64,000 nt of DNA from WTFY01 sp011523795 (GCA_965207475.1 OZ242278.1:1612001-1676000), one strand, 5' to 3'; shown: positions 45,025-55,181, counted from the first letter of the stretch. Translations and numbers: made by a program. Notes: a model not told the origin generated them from the letters alone.

Positions 45025-45204
45025 CCGGGACATTCAGCTGTTACGAATCGAGGTGCTGAGGATGTTTGCTGAAATACTTTCCCGTGCTGATCCGGCATGC
45101 ATGGGCTTTCATGTCCCACGCATGTGCAGCCCGGGCCAGAAAATTTGGAGGAATGCGCTTTTACCCGTATCAAATCCCGGGAAGCGACCCAATTGCTTCA
45201 AGAT

Positions 45205-45828
45205 ATGAAGTCCGGAAGTTTTTTTGCTCGATGGACCGTGAATGAATCTGTGGCAACAGTTCGTTTCCTGCTGGGCCTGACTTGCATGGTATTGCTCTCT
45301 TCTTGTGTAGTGCTCCTGACGCATGGACGATTGAGTCATGGGCATTACGTCTCGCAAAGTGAAACTTTCAGTTGCAGGTTGCCGGGGGGTGTTTTGAGCA
45401 GGCAACTGGATGTCTGGGACCAGAGAGGTGCAGTCGGGGAGTCTGTTACCTTCAAACTTGGCTCCCGCTTGTTGTGGCGTGTTGATCATCTGCATCTGAG
45501 GCAACTCAAGCTGAAAGGGCTTGACAAGGTCCAGGCAAGGAGGGAGCAGCTTGAGCGAGGCAAGGATCATTACTTCAAGTACTATCTGTTACCGAAGCTG
45601 GGCGAGGCGGAAATCAAGTGGGAAATTTATAAACAGGTTGGCGGGACCGAAGTGCTGATCTCTTACGCGTATCTGAAATCGGACGGTATGGAAGGTATCC
45701 GGGAATTACTTTTTTCGGTCGATGGAAACTATTTGAACGTACTGCACCATGCCCAGAATATTTCCGGCAATCTGGACAAAATCATTTTAGGGTCCCTGGG
45801 ACTGTACAAGAGCTGTGAGTTCAAATGA
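45205..45828 (+). CDS. Putative lipoprotein of unknown function
   Basis: A 207-residue protein from the ATG at 45205; the frame is open further up to 45097 but without a signal. An N-terminal hydrophobic stretch ends in a lipobox (MVLLSSC). The mature part is beta-rich and basic, with KLGSRLLWRVDHLHLRQLK in the centre, and no catalytic motif. No family was recognised. It lies 180 bases after ilvB and is convergent with the YkgJ gene. Confidence 0.68.
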   Translation: MKSGSFFARWTVNESVATVRFLLGLTCMVLLSSCVVLLTHGRLSHGHYVSQSETFSCRLPGGVLSRQLDVWDQRGAVGESVTFKLGSRLLWRVDHLHLRQLKLKGLDKVQARREQLERGKDHYFKYYLLPKLGEAEIKWEIYKQVGGTEVLISYAYLKSDGMEGIRELLFSVDGNYLNVLHHAQNISGNLDKIILGSLGLYKSCEFK

Positions 45829-45914
45829 AACCTGCTTGCCCATGCAGCAGGATTCCCGAGTGTGCCGGATGACCGGATTCTGAAAGGCGGCGCAAGATAT
45901 TCCAGGATCCAGGG

Positions 45915-46817
45915 TCATCCTTCCCGGTACTTGTCCTCTTCCTGTTGTTCACGCCATTCCCGGACAGCTTCCTCCTTGCGCAGGGTCCAGACTTCCTTGC
46001 GTTCGGATGTTCTTCGTTCGCGCGCTTTTTCTCTCACAGGAATGGTCGTCTCTCCGTACAGCACCTGCCTTAGAAATCGCATCGAAAACTGCAGGAGTTT
46101 TTCTTCATCCTCCAGCAGCATCCTTGTCTCCTCCTCCGAGACAGCGAAAATTGACTGAAACCCGCTGCTTTGGATGAATTGGGCAAAGCTGTCCATGTCA
46201 TAGCTGCACATGTCGAACATCTGCAGGCTGCGTTGGGACGGCGCTCCAACCGTGGGGCCACTGGATCGCTTCTTCAGTATGATTTCGTACCATTCATGGT
46301 TCATTTCATCGTATTTTTCAATGCCTTGCTCATGACGGTAATTTGCAACGGTCTGTTCTCTGGACTCGAAATGGCCAAGACAGTGTTCTTCCTTCACTAC
46401 GAAGTAAATGTTGTCCACGCGGGTTGATTCCTTTTTACGAATTGCCATGCTGCCCAGAGCGTAGTAACGGCATGCGGCCGGCCGGTCTTCGTAAACCCCG
46501 CAACCTTCTTCGGTCAGGTGGATGCATTCCGTCATGTTGGGTTTGGTCACCATTTTCAAACCGGGCAGGTTGTGATGGTCCATTGCAAAAGGTGCAGTGT
46601 AACGTCCTACAAACTCCTTTGAGTCCAGGCCCAGCCGGTTCTTGAGCCGGATGATGTCATAGGGAGTAAGCGTGATATCAATGTTTTTGCAGCAGGCATT
46701 GAAGCATGCAATGCCTTTGTGACAGTCAAACTGAAATGTACTGTCCGGTCTCAGTTCTTTCGGCAGGATAGGGCTTTGAACCGGGATGTTCCGCTTTATT
46801 TCGTATTCATCAGACAT
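45915..46817 (-). CDS. YkgJ-family cysteine cluster protein
   Basis: A 300-residue protein with the Zn/Fe-binding CxxxCxxxCC-type motif: FDCHKGIACFNACC near residue 35 and a second set ECIHLTEEGCGVYEDRPAACRYY near 100. The C-terminal third is highly charged and coiled (RERRTSERKEVWTLRKEEAVREW). Members occur beside sulfur-oxidation genes in several lithotrophs, where a role in metal-centre handling is suspected but not shown. It sits immediately downstream of the aprA gene on the same strand. Confidence 0.85.
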   Translation of the reverse strand: MSDEYEIKRNIPVQSPILPKELRPDSTFQFDCHKGIACFNACCKNIDITLTPYDIIRLKNRLGLDSKEFVGRYTAPFAMDHHNLPGLKMVTKPNMTECIHLTEEGCGVYEDRPAACRYYALGSMAIRKKESTRVDNIYFVVKEEHCLGHFESREQTVANYRHEQGIEKYDEMNHEWYEIILKKRSSGPTVGAPSQRSLQMFDMCSYDMDSFAQFIQSSGFQSIFAVSEEETRMLLEDEEKLLQFSMRFLRQVLYGETTIPVREKARERRTSERKEVWTLRKEEAVREWREQQEEDKYREG

Positions 46818-46922
46818 GGCGAATCTGCCTGGGCCGGGGAATTCTGTCCACTGTGAAAATTGAAGGAAGGTTTGCTGACCATGGGTGCATGGTTTGTTCG
46901 ATGATCGATACCGGCCACTGGA

Positions 46923-48898
46923 TCAAGCGACCCTTGAAGGAGGTCGGGCAATCGCTTCGGGTTCGTCATCCGATTTCCTGATCAGCTGCACATAAGGCAC
47001 TTTCCAGAGCTTCCACTCGCCTGTGTGGCGGTTGAAAGTCGAGTTCGTGAAACACTTCCAGTGTTCGTCATCAATCTTCATGTAGTCCGTACGGTAGTAA
47101 TATCCCGGATAACGGGATTCCTCCCTGAACTGGATATGCTTCATGTGTGCAAAGGCGGCAATCAGTCGGTGATAGTTCTCCCAGGCCCGCAGCAGTTCAT
47201 GCAGGTCCTTGGCACGCATCTTGAGGGAGTCTTCCCTGAGCATTTCCAGTTTGCGCTCTGCCACTTCCAGCATGGTCTTGTTGGTCTGGTACAGGGTGGA
47301 TATGCCTGCAACGTATTCATCCATGATTTTCTGCAGCCGGAACTGGAACATCTTTGGAGTGATGTAATGCGGATTGACATTTATCGTCGTCGTGTAGTGC
47401 TTGTGTTTCAGGAATGTTTTCACGGGTGCATAGATCTCGGCAGTGATTTCATCGACTGAGCGAGCCATTTCCGGATTCCAATCCTTGTTGTCGATTGCAA
47501 ACTTGACCATGGCTTTGGCGGCAATTCGGCCTTCTGCATGCGAACCGCTGGAGAACTTGTGACCGGATGTCCCGACCCCGTCACCCGCCGTGAACAGGCC
47601 TTTGACGGTCGTCATTCGGTTATATCCCCAGTGGTAGTGGTCAGGTGTGCCCGGGATGTCTTGCGGGCCGGATACCCAGATCCCCGCGCATCCTGCGTGG
47701 GACCCCAGCAGATAAGGCTCAGTCGGCATGATTTCTGACATTTGTTTGTCGGGTTCTATATTTTCACCCGCCCACACACCGCACTGTGCAATGGTCATGT
47801 CGAGAAAATCCTCCCAGGCCTCGGCCTCAAGGTGCCTGATTTCCTGGGGTGTCATGTTCTGTGCCAGGTTGGACATGGCAGTCGGGGTATCAATGAATAG
47901 CGGTCCCCGGCCGTCCTTCAATTCCTGCATCATCAGGTGATTTCTCAGGCAAGTGCCCATTTTCAAGCCCGTAGCATAGGCGTCATATCCATGGTCCTTG
48001 AGTGACCCGTAGTTTTTTTCTGATAATTTTCTCCAAAAGCGTTCAGGGCTCTTGCCTTGAACAGCAGGAACCATGCGCCGACCGGCCCGTAACCGTCTTT
48101 GAACCGCGCAGGTACGAAACGGTTTTCCATCAGGGTCAGTTCGGCCCCGCACTCGGCAGCCATGGAGTACGTAGAACCGGCATTCCAGACCGGATACCAG
48201 GCGCGTCCGATCCCTTCCCCTACAGAGCGGGGCCGAAAAACGTTGACAGCCCCTCCTGCAGCAAGCAGGCAACACTTGAACTTGTAAACATGCAGGGTGT
48301 TGTCCCGCACGCTGAAGCCGGCTGCACCGGCAATCCGTTTCGGGTCATTCCTGTCGGTTTCCAGGCGCACGATGAAAACGTGTTCCGCAATATTTTCTGT
48401 CCCTATCGCATTTTTGGCAGCTTCCGCAACCACCCACTTGTAGGATTCGCCGTTAATCATGATTTGCCATTTGCCAGAACGCACTCCTTTGCCACCTTCC
48501 GCGAGGGTCTTGCCTTCGTTGCCGGGTTGCTTCCATATCGGAAGACCCCATTTTTCAAAGTTGTGTACGGAGTCATCCACATGCCGGCCTACGTCATAGA
48601 CCAGGTCTTCACGAGTTATGCCCATCAAGTCATCCCGGACATAGCGTACATAATCTGCCGGGTCATTCTCACCCATATACGTGTTGATTGCGGACAATCC
48701 CTGTGCCACGGCACCCGAACGGCTCATCGCAGCCTTGTCAACCAGTTTTACCGTCAAATTGATACCTTGTTCCATGGCCTTGTCGATCCACCGTTTGGCT
48801 TCAAATGCTGCCCCGCAGGCCGCCATGCCACCACCGATAATCAGGATATCAACTTCTTCTTCAATGATTTCGGGGTTCCCGAAACTGTACTCGCTCAT
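46923..48898 (-). pseudogene. aprA: Adenylylsulfate reductase alpha subunit, sulfate-reducer-like lineage, frameshifted
   Basis: FAD subunit of the enzyme that interconverts sulfite plus AMP and APS. The N-terminal frame (48898 down to about 48020) has the FAD motif LIIGGGMAACGAA, SRSGAVAQGLSAIN and ENRFVPARFKDGYGPVGAW. The rest continues in another frame with NYGSLKDHGYDAY, SGSHAEGRIAAKA and YPGYYYRTDY. The junction is a run of seven A on the coding strand (T7 at 48013-48019); eight A restore a protein of about 658 residues. All other features are intact, so transcriptional slippage or a sequencing error are as possible as true inactivation. It resembles sulfate-reducer AprA more than the copy at 50-52 kb does. 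Confidence 0.88.
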
Positions 48899-48966
48899 TG
48901 GCTATTGACCTCAAATTGGAAAAGCCGGATCAACTGTGACTCGGTAGTTGTATCTGGAATCCGTTG

Positions 48967-49440
48967 TCAGCTCTCGATAAACTGGTCCAGGTCGCAGTCA
49001 TGCGTGCTCTTGGTAAACAAGGTGCCGTGATCAGCCAGCTCATCCATGTTGGCCTCAGGCTCACCGCCATATGGGTCGGCTGATCCCTCGGGCGTTGTGC
49101 GTACAGGGAACTGGAAACGCTTCGTGTTCCCGTTGCGGAATTTTATGGACCATATGATGGAATCCGTTTTTCGCAACGGCTGCACAGATGCACCTAGCGG
49201 CACCACGTCAGCATAGTGGCGGCACTCGATGGCCTGTTTCGGGCAAGCCTTCACGCAAGCGTAGCATTCCCAGCACTGTTCCGGCTCCTGATTCAGGGCC
49301 TTCATGGCATGTCCGGTTTTTGAGCCGTCCTTGTCCAGGAGCATCAGGTCGTGAGGGCAGATATACATGCAGTAAACCTTGTCCTCGTCCTTGCATCCAT
49401 CGCATTTGTCAGTACGTACGTATGTAGGCATTGTTCCCAC
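48967..49440 (-). CDS. aprB: Adenylylsulfate reductase beta subunit, sulfate-reducer-like lineage
   Basis: A 157-residue iron-sulfur subunit carrying two [4Fe-4S] clusters. The first is CDGCKDEDKVYCMYICP, with the seven-residue insertion after CxxC seen in AprB of sulfate reducers; the second is CWECYACVKACP. The C-terminal tail (FRNGNTKRFQFPVRTTPEGS onward) wraps the alpha subunit in known structures. It is intact and 68 bases upstream of its frameshifted aprA partner. No aprM accompanies it. Confidence 0.93.
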   Translation of the reverse strand: MGTMPTYVRTDKCDGCKDEDKVYCMYICPHDLMLLDKDGSKTGHAMKALNQEPEQCWECYACVKACPKQAIECRHYADVVPLGASVQPLRKTDSIIWSIKFRNGNTKRFQFPVRTTPEGSADPYGGEPEANMDELADHGTLFTKSTHDCDLDQFIES

Positions 49441-50068
49441 CTCCGGGGATATTTCGAAATTCAGGCCAGCTTTGTCAAGGATGCATTATAGTTCCCAAAA
49501 AAACGTAGCGACCAGCGTGTCGGTCCTCGATTATGCCAAGGGCCGAATGCAAACCATCACTGCCCAGTGTATTCAGGCAGACGATTCCGAGGGCATGGAC
49601 TGCTATCATCCCCCGTCGCCGGATTGAGGACCGCGGTCTTCATACAGGTCCGACCCCGTCAAGCCGGGAGTGAACCGGATCAAGATCGCATCTGAACCGG
49701 GTCTCGGGCAGGCTTGTGGCAACTGCGATTCGGGGATGCGGGTGGCAAAGCCCCGGTACCGGCTCTGCCAGGGAATGCGATCGTCCATGCTGCAGAAGGG
49801 CCGACACTACCCTATGGAGTGACCTGATTCAGCATCACCATGGTATCAGTCTGGTTTTCAGGCTCACCGCCGGAAAGGTGATGCGCAGCATCAACAGCTT
49901 CGTCAAATACAACCACCACGTAAGCATCCTCTGCCTGGACAGGTTTGGTGTGACTCCAGCATAGTGTCCAGGTGCCGAACTGACGCATCGCAGACCGTAT
50001 TGCGGGCATGTGTGTTGCACGCCGCCGTCAATACTGTCGCAGACAGGATGCCTGCTTGATCCTTATAC
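49441..50068. other. Spacer between the two apr loci
   Basis: 628 bases separating two co-oriented apr operons. It should contain the promoter of the second aprBA set. The only open frame of interest is the 65-codon one at 49812-50009. I saw no insertion-sequence remnant, repeat or tRNA that would explain how the two loci came together. Confidence 0.5.
49812..50009 (-). CDS. Possible small protein downstream of aprA
   Basis: A 65-residue frame starting 59 bases after the aprA stop on the same strand. It reads plausibly as protein (EDAYVVVVFDEAVDAAHHLSGG) but has no clear ribosome-binding site and no recognised family. It could be the remains of a larger gene. Confidence 0.28.
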   Translation of the reverse strand: MPAIRSAMRQFGTWTLCWSHTKPVQAEDAYVVVVFDEAVDAAHHLSGGEPENQTDTMVMLNQVTP

Positions 50069-51913
50069 CTAGTCTATGATGTGGTGAACGGGCGCTTTTT
50101 CCAGGTCCCAGCTATCGGACTCCCGGTCATAGCGGGACAGGGTGAAGCAGTGCCAGTCCTTGTCGTCAAGTTTCGGAAAATCGCCACGGTAGTAGTAGCC
50201 GGGCCAGCGCGTCTCCTTGCGGAACATCGTGTGGTGGGCAACAGACTGCGAGGCCAAAAAGCGATGGTGGAGTTCCCATGCCCTTTGCAGTTGATGGAAG
50301 TCTTCAGCCCCGATATGGTCAAGGTCTTCCTTCAGCATGTCCAGCAACTCCATACCACGCGTGAGCAAGGGTTCGTTCGTCATGTAATTGGTGCTGATCC
50401 CGCCTACATACTCATCCATGATCTTTTCAAGACGCTGAAGACCGTGGATCGGCAGGATATAACTAGGTGATACGGTCCCGGCCACGATCTCGTTACGACC
50501 AACCTCGTAGTTTTCCAAGGGTTTGTAGATAACCGTTTTCAGGTCCTGATACTGTTTCTCACTTACCTGAAGCTTTTCGTTTTTCAGATCGTTTACGTAA
50601 TTGACTGCCGCCTTGGCTGCAATTCTGCCCTCGGTATAGGATCCCGAAGAGAACTTGTGTGCGCTGCCGCCGATCGTGTCTCCCGCACCGAACAGTCCTT
50701 CAACAGTCATCATACGGTTATAGCCCCACTGGTAATCAGAGGGCGCACAATCTGCAGGGCCACTTGCCCATGCGCCCGAGCAGGTCGCATGAGATCCCAT
50801 GACGTAGGGTTCGGAAGTGGTCAGTTCCGGGTTGATATGCTTGGGATCAATATTTTGCGATGCCCATACGACTGCTTGGCCGATGGTCATGCCCAGAAAG
50901 TTCTCCCATCCCACGGTTTCTTTATGAGGATCCTGGAAGGCCTCCTTGGTGACCATGCGGATAGGACCCCTGCCTGCTTTCAACTCTTCGAGAAAAGCAT
51001 GGTTACGCAGGCAGGTCGGGGTTGGTTGACTATCGATGTAATCCCCTACGAGCTCCTTCGTTTGCTCGTACCACTTGGACTCGTATTCCTCGCCATACGC
51101 GTTCTCTGTATACGTCTTGAGGTGCAGGAAGTAGGCGCCTACCGGACCATATCCATCCTTGAACCGAGCAAGAACGATCCGGTTCTCCATCTGTGTCATC
51201 TTGGCACCGGCGAGGATCGGCAGCGCATAGGCCGAGGCACTGCTCCAGGGAGCATACCAGGTACGTCCCATGCCTTCTCCCACGGCACGCGGTTTGTAAA
51301 TGTGCGATGCACCACCGGCACAAATGATCACGGCCTTGGCACGAAATACATAGAAATCCCCGGTACGGACATTGAAGCCGACGGCACCCGCTACTCGGTT
51401 TGATTTCGCCTCATCCATCAGCAGGTGTGTCACCATGATCCGGTTATAGACTTCATCCGCAGCCTTGCGGGCAGCCTCGGCAACGATCGGCTTATAGCTT
51501 TCGCCGTGAATCATGATCTGCCATTTACCCTCGCGCTGATAACGGCCCGTTTCCGGGTCCCGCATCATGGGAAGGCCCCACTCTTCAAACTTGTGCACTG
51601 CGGAGTCTACATGTCGGGCAATATCGTAGCCCAGGTCCTCTCGCACGAGCCCCATGAGGTCATTACGCGCATAGCGCACATGATCCTCCGGTTGGTTTTC
51701 TCCCCACTGCATGCCCATGTAACAGTTGATGGCATACAGGCCCTGTGCAACGGCTCCACTGCGCTCGATATTGGCTTTCTCGACACAGACTACCTTCAGG
51801 TCGCGCCCCCAGTATTTGGATTCGTAGGTAGCACCACAGCCAGCCATGCCACCACCGACAACGAGCACGTCGCAATCTTCAAAAACCGTTTTTCTACGAT
51901 TAAACCATCCCAC
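50069..51913 (-). CDS. aprA: Adenylylsulfate reductase alpha subunit, aprMBA lineage
   Basis: Catalytic FAD subunit that oxidises sulfite with AMP to APS in the reverse direction. It has 614 residues. FAD motif VLVVGGGMAGCGATYE, ERSGAVAQGLYAINCYMG, ENRIVLARFKDGYGPVGAYF and SGSYTEGRIAAKA are visible. It starts with GTG overlapping the aprB stop (TAGTG), with AGGAG eight bases upstream. It is about 45 residues shorter than the second copy, in line with the lineage typical of sulfur oxidisers. Confidence 0.96.
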   Translation of the reverse strand: MGWFNRRKTVFEDCDVLVVGGGMAGCGATYESKYWGRDLKVVCVEKANIERSGAVAQGLYAINCYMGMQWGENQPEDHVRYARNDLMGLVREDLGYDIARHVDSAVHKFEEWGLPMMRDPETGRYQREGKWQIMIHGESYKPIVAEAARKAADEVYNRIMVTHLLMDEAKSNRVAGAVGFNVRTGDFYVFRAKAVIICAGGASHIYKPRAVGEGMGRTWYAPWSSASAYALPILAGAKMTQMENRIVLARFKDGYGPVGAYFLHLKTYTENAYGEEYESKWYEQTKELVGDYIDSQPTPTCLRNHAFLEELKAGRGPIRMVTKEAFQDPHKETVGWENFLGMTIGQAVVWASQNIDPKHINPELTTSEPYVMGSHATCSGAWASGPADCAPSDYQWGYNRMMTVEGLFGAGDTIGGSAHKFSSGSYTEGRIAAKAAVNYVNDLKNEKLQVSEKQYQDLKTVIYKPLENYEVGRNEIVAGTVSPSYILPIHGLQRLEKIMDEYVGGISTNYMTNEPLLTRGMELLDMLKEDLDHIGAEDFHQLQRAWELHHRFLASQSVAHHTMFRKETRWPGYYYRGDFPKLDDKDWHCFTLSRYDRESDSWDLEKAPVHHIID

Positions 51914-52359
51914 TAGACTGCTCCTTTCAACGAGGGCAGTCCACCCTCGATGTTGAGCGCATCCGGCTCGTGTGCAAGCTCTTGAGACTGCATCGCTTCA
52001 GCACTGGGCTTCTCCAGATTGGCGGGTGAAGGAATGGTTCCCCAAGGAGTAGTCCGAATCGGCGATACAAAATTCTTTTCCCTGCCGTCACGGAACTTGA
52101 GCTTCCAGGATATCGTGCCTTTTTCTTCCTCGCGGAGCGCTCTCACACTGTGACCGAGGGGCGCAAAGTCAGCGTATCCACGTGCATCAATCGCATTTTG
52201 TGGACAAGCCTTTACGCAGGAGTAACACTCCCAGCACATATTGGGTTCGATATTGTATGCACGGCGATAGGTCTTATCGATGTGCATGATGTCCGAGGGA
52301 CAGACATCGACGCAGTGACCACAACCATCGCAGCGAGTCATGTAAACGAAAGTGGGCAT
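51913..52359 (-). CDS. aprB: Adenylylsulfate reductase beta subunit, aprMBA lineage
   Basis: A 148-residue ferredoxin-like subunit with two [4Fe-4S] clusters: CDGCGHCVDVCP, a compact ferredoxin pattern without the insertion of the other copy, and CWECYSCVKACP. It conducts electrons from the FAD subunit towards the membrane partner AprM. It is translationally coupled to aprA and lies 92 bases after aprM. Confidence 0.96.
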   Translation of the reverse strand: MPTFVYMTRCDGCGHCVDVCPSDIMHIDKTYRRAYNIEPNMCWECYSCVKACPQNAIDARGYADFAPLGHSVRALREEEKGTISWKLKFRDGREKNFVSPIRTTPWGTIPSPANLEKPSAEAMQSQELAHEPDALNIEGGLPSLKGAV

Positions 52360-52451
52360 GCTATTCTGTCATCTCCTGTTGTTAGGTGAAAATTTATCCT
52401 TATCTTGAGGATCAAATTAGCCGCTTGACCAATAATAAACGGCGGGGCTGA

Positions 52452-53231
52452 CTAATAATTTTGTGGCAGCCCGCGTGCCTTGCCGAATGATTCGGGCTTA
52501 TCGGCGGGTGCCGGCAAATTGCTTCTCGAGCCGGATGCTTCAGCTACTCGCTTTTGCAGTGCGGCGGAAGGCTTGAAAAACATGTGCGCAAACTTGGACC
52601 AGGGTATAGATCCGAACAGTATGGTGGTCGCAAGCACATACAACCCGAAAATCAGCCACCCGATTACCGACGTTGGTATCCATGACCATGCCAAGGCCAG
52701 TGTCGTGCTGGCAAGCAGTGAAAGTATGAACAGGTCAGCGCGTATGATACGAAACGGCGAATAGCCCTCTGCCGTAACATCCACCCTGATGAAGAACCAG
52801 AACCAGTATCCGCCAACACAGACCATCAGCGCTCCAATGTGCCACAGTATCGGCCAGACAACGGGTGTCGGACTGGAGGACGTCGGGTATCCGAATACCA
52901 TGACTACGGTGGCGACAACGTACGCGACAAAACCGTACATCGTTAGCAGATGGGCGATTCTTCTCCTGGCAGCGCAGAATTCCGAGGACGTCAATACCTC
53001 GCTTGCCAAGGTTTGTACCGCCATGGACACGACTTCACCGCCCCCGACGCGCTTCGTCCCCTCGCTGTTCGACTTTTGCCAGTCTTCGAAAAAATACTTG
53101 GCACTTTTTTTGTGTATGACGTCAATCAACGTGCCCGCCACGACTAGAATAAACATGACCACTACGTAGGCCTGTGCCACGCCGCTGGCGATGTAAGCCG
53201 AAAGCTCAGCAAAGGGATTGCCGGTGAACAT
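52452..53231 (-). CDS. aprM: Membrane anchor of adenylylsulfate reductase
   Basis: A 259-residue polytopic protein with about five hydrophobic helices (AYVVVMFILVVAGTLIDV, LLTMYGFVAYVVATVVMVF, IGALMVCVGGYWFWFF and others) and a polar C-terminal tail. Position directly before aprBA on the same strand, length and topology match AprM, proposed to pass electrons from AprBA to the quinone pool in sulfur oxidisers. Haem ligands are not obvious. Confidence 0.88.
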   Translation of the reverse strand: MFTGNPFAELSAYIASGVAQAYVVVMFILVVAGTLIDVIHKKSAKYFFEDWQKSNSEGTKRVGGGEVVSMAVQTLASEVLTSSEFCAARRRIAHLLTMYGFVAYVVATVVMVFGYPTSSSPTPVVWPILWHIGALMVCVGGYWFWFFIRVDVTAEGYSPFRIIRADLFILSLLASTTLALAWSWIPTSVIGWLIFGLYVLATTILFGSIPWSKFAHMFFKPSAALQKRVAEASGSRSNLPAPADKPESFGKARGLPQNY

Positions 53232-53420
53232 ATCTGGGTCCAGAGTTATTATTCGAATGCGCTAGTGTGATAGCGATACAGAAACGATTCAACAAAAATA
53301 AAATTATGGCAGTTTAAAGTGACCTTATAGCAGATCATATGAGGCCGATTCCGGGGGCGTCCATCAGCTCAGGAATCGATGCAATCATGCCCCATCCGCG
53401 AGCTGTCCGGTTGCCGGGCC

Positions 53421-54683
53421 TCAGACATCGAATTCGGAATCGAGTATTTTGGGCACCTGGACATTCTTGAGTTGGACATACTGTGGCAGGCCATTCTTGT
53501 AGGGGGGGTACGCCTCCCCCCTGATCAGGGGGGCGAGATAGGTACGACAGCGCTTGGTGATACCAAAGCCATCTTTCGTGATGTAGCTCCGAGGCATCAT
53601 TCTTTCGACATTGGCCACCTTTTTCAGTGAGGTGCTGCCGATCTTCCATCGGTATGGCCTGTCGGATGTGCGGACAATGACAGGCAGGATTGCGGTTTTG
53701 CCCTGCAGGGCGAACCGGACCGCGGCTTTCCCCATGGCATAGGCCTGCTCAACGTCGGTCCTGGAGGCTATGTGGCGGGCCGAACGCTGCAGATAATCTG
53801 CAACCGCCCAGTGGAACTTGTATCCATGGGCTTGCTTGATCATGTCGGCCACGACCGGTGCGACACCCCCTAGCTGCTTGTGGCCAAATGCGTCAGTGGT
53901 GCCCGCATCGGCCAGAAACTTGCCGTCGGCAAGCCGTGCACCTTCTGAAACGCAGATCACGCAGTAGCCGTAACGGTCTACACAGAATTTCACACGCTTC
54001 AGAAACCGTTCCTGGTCGAAGGCAATTTCCGGGAACAGGATGATATGCGGCGCGTCCCCTGCATTTTCGCCGGCCAATCCGCCGGCAGCAGCGATCCAGC
54101 CGGCATGTCGCCCCATGACCTCCATGATGAAAACCTTGGTTGATGTCTGTGCCATGGACCTGACGTCATAGGCGGCCTCCCTGATGGATACCGCCACATA
54201 TTTCGCGACTGATCCGAAGCCGGGACAGTTGTCCGTGACCGGCAGGTCATTGTCTACCGTTTTGGGAATGCCGATACAATGAATGGGGTAGCCCATTTTT
54301 CTGCTGAACTCGGAAACCTTGTGCGAGGTATCCTGGGAATCCCCTCCACCGTTGTAAAAGAAATAGCCGATGTCATGCGCCTTGAAGACTTCCAGAAGGC
54401 GCTCGTACTGTGCCCGGTTTTCCTGGATGCCCTTCAGTTTGTAGCGGCAGGAGCCAAATGCACCGGAAGGGGTATGCATCAATCCCGCAATCGAACGCGC
54501 AGATTCCTTCGAGGTGTCAATGAGTTCCTCCTTGAGGGCGCCGAGAATGCCGTTGTGTCCGGCATACACCTTGCCGACCCGGTCTTTGTGTTTGCGTGCA
54601 GTCTCTATGACACCGCAAGCCGTGGCATTGATCACTGCGGTTACCCCACCTGATTGTGCATAGAATGCATTGCGTTTTTTCAT
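53421..54683 (-). CDS. pfp: Pyrophosphate-dependent 6-phosphofructokinase
   Basis: A 420-residue phosphofructokinase of the PPi-type found in methylotrophs and autotrophs. The phosphate-site motif is YNGGGDSQDTSHK and the catalytic motif is GIPKTVDNDLPVTD; the long C-terminal region also fits the PPi branch. The enzyme is reversible and in Calvin-cycle bacteria can replace fructose-bisphosphatase and contribute PPi. The same-strand gene at 54.7-55.1 kb lies directly upstream. Confidence 0.92.
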   Translation of the reverse strand: MKKRNAFYAQSGGVTAVINATACGVIETARKHKDRVGKVYAGHNGILGALKEELIDTSKESARSIAGLMHTPSGAFGSCRYKLKGIQENRAQYERLLEVFKAHDIGYFFYNGGGDSQDTSHKVSEFSRKMGYPIHCIGIPKTVDNDLPVTDNCPGFGSVAKYVAVSIREAAYDVRSMAQTSTKVFIMEVMGRHAGWIAAAGGLAGENAGDAPHIILFPEIAFDQERFLKRVKFCVDRYGYCVICVSEGARLADGKFLADAGTTDAFGHKQLGGVAPVVADMIKQAHGYKFHWAVADYLQRSARHIASRTDVEQAYAMGKAAVRFALQGKTAILPVIVRTSDRPYRWKIGSTSLKKVANVERMMPRSYITKDGFGITKRCRTYLAPLIRGEAYPPYKNGLPQYVQLKNVQVPKILDSEFDV

Positions 54684-54704
54684 GTTGTCCCCGGTTTTGC
54701 TGTT

Positions 54705-55076
54705 TCAGAATCCTGAGCCGTTGTTTTCTGGGAAAGTGCCGTTGCGTACACTCTCGTAATCTGCCTGGGTCTGCAACAGTGTGAGCACGCATTGCTGAAG
54801 GTCATCATACTCTTCGATCCCGGTACCCATCTGTTCCAGTTCCTTGTAGAAGAAGCAGCTCCTGTAACGGTCCAATCCTGTTTTGATGATGACGAAACTG
54901 CAGTTGCCTGCCAGCCAGAACAGGGCAGGACATTCCGTTCGGCCAGGCTTCGCAGGATCCAGCTGAACCTCTACATCAGCCAGCTGGATATCCACGGGAT
55001 CTTTCTTCCAGCGGGCATTCGCTGTGCCAAGGACGATGTTGCGCTCATCCTCTGTATAATCCGGAACGCGGGTCAT
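54705..55076 (-). CDS. Hypothetical protein upstream of pfp
   Basis: A 123-residue soluble acidic protein beginning MTRVPDYTEDERNIVLG. It contains three cysteines and an aromatic-rich centre (CPALFWLAGNCSFVIIKTGLDRY) and no membrane segment. The ATG at 55076 is preferred over a GTG at 55106. It lies 21 bases before the pfp start and is probably co-transcribed with it; a role in PFK control is only a positional guess. Confidence 0.7.
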   Translation of the reverse strand: MTRVPDYTEDERNIVLGTANARWKKDPVDIQLADVEVQLDPAKPGRTECPALFWLAGNCSFVIIKTGLDRYRSCFFYKELEQMGTGIEEYDDLQQCVLTLLQTQADYESVRNGTFPENNGSGF

Positions 55077-55181
55077 GCATCTATCCTGAATGTAGTGATC
55101 GGTCACTCGTACAGTTTAGCGAATTTAGGCGCAGGCATCGTATAAATACCAGTCCGCGCTTTGATACAAAGGGAGAAAGAT

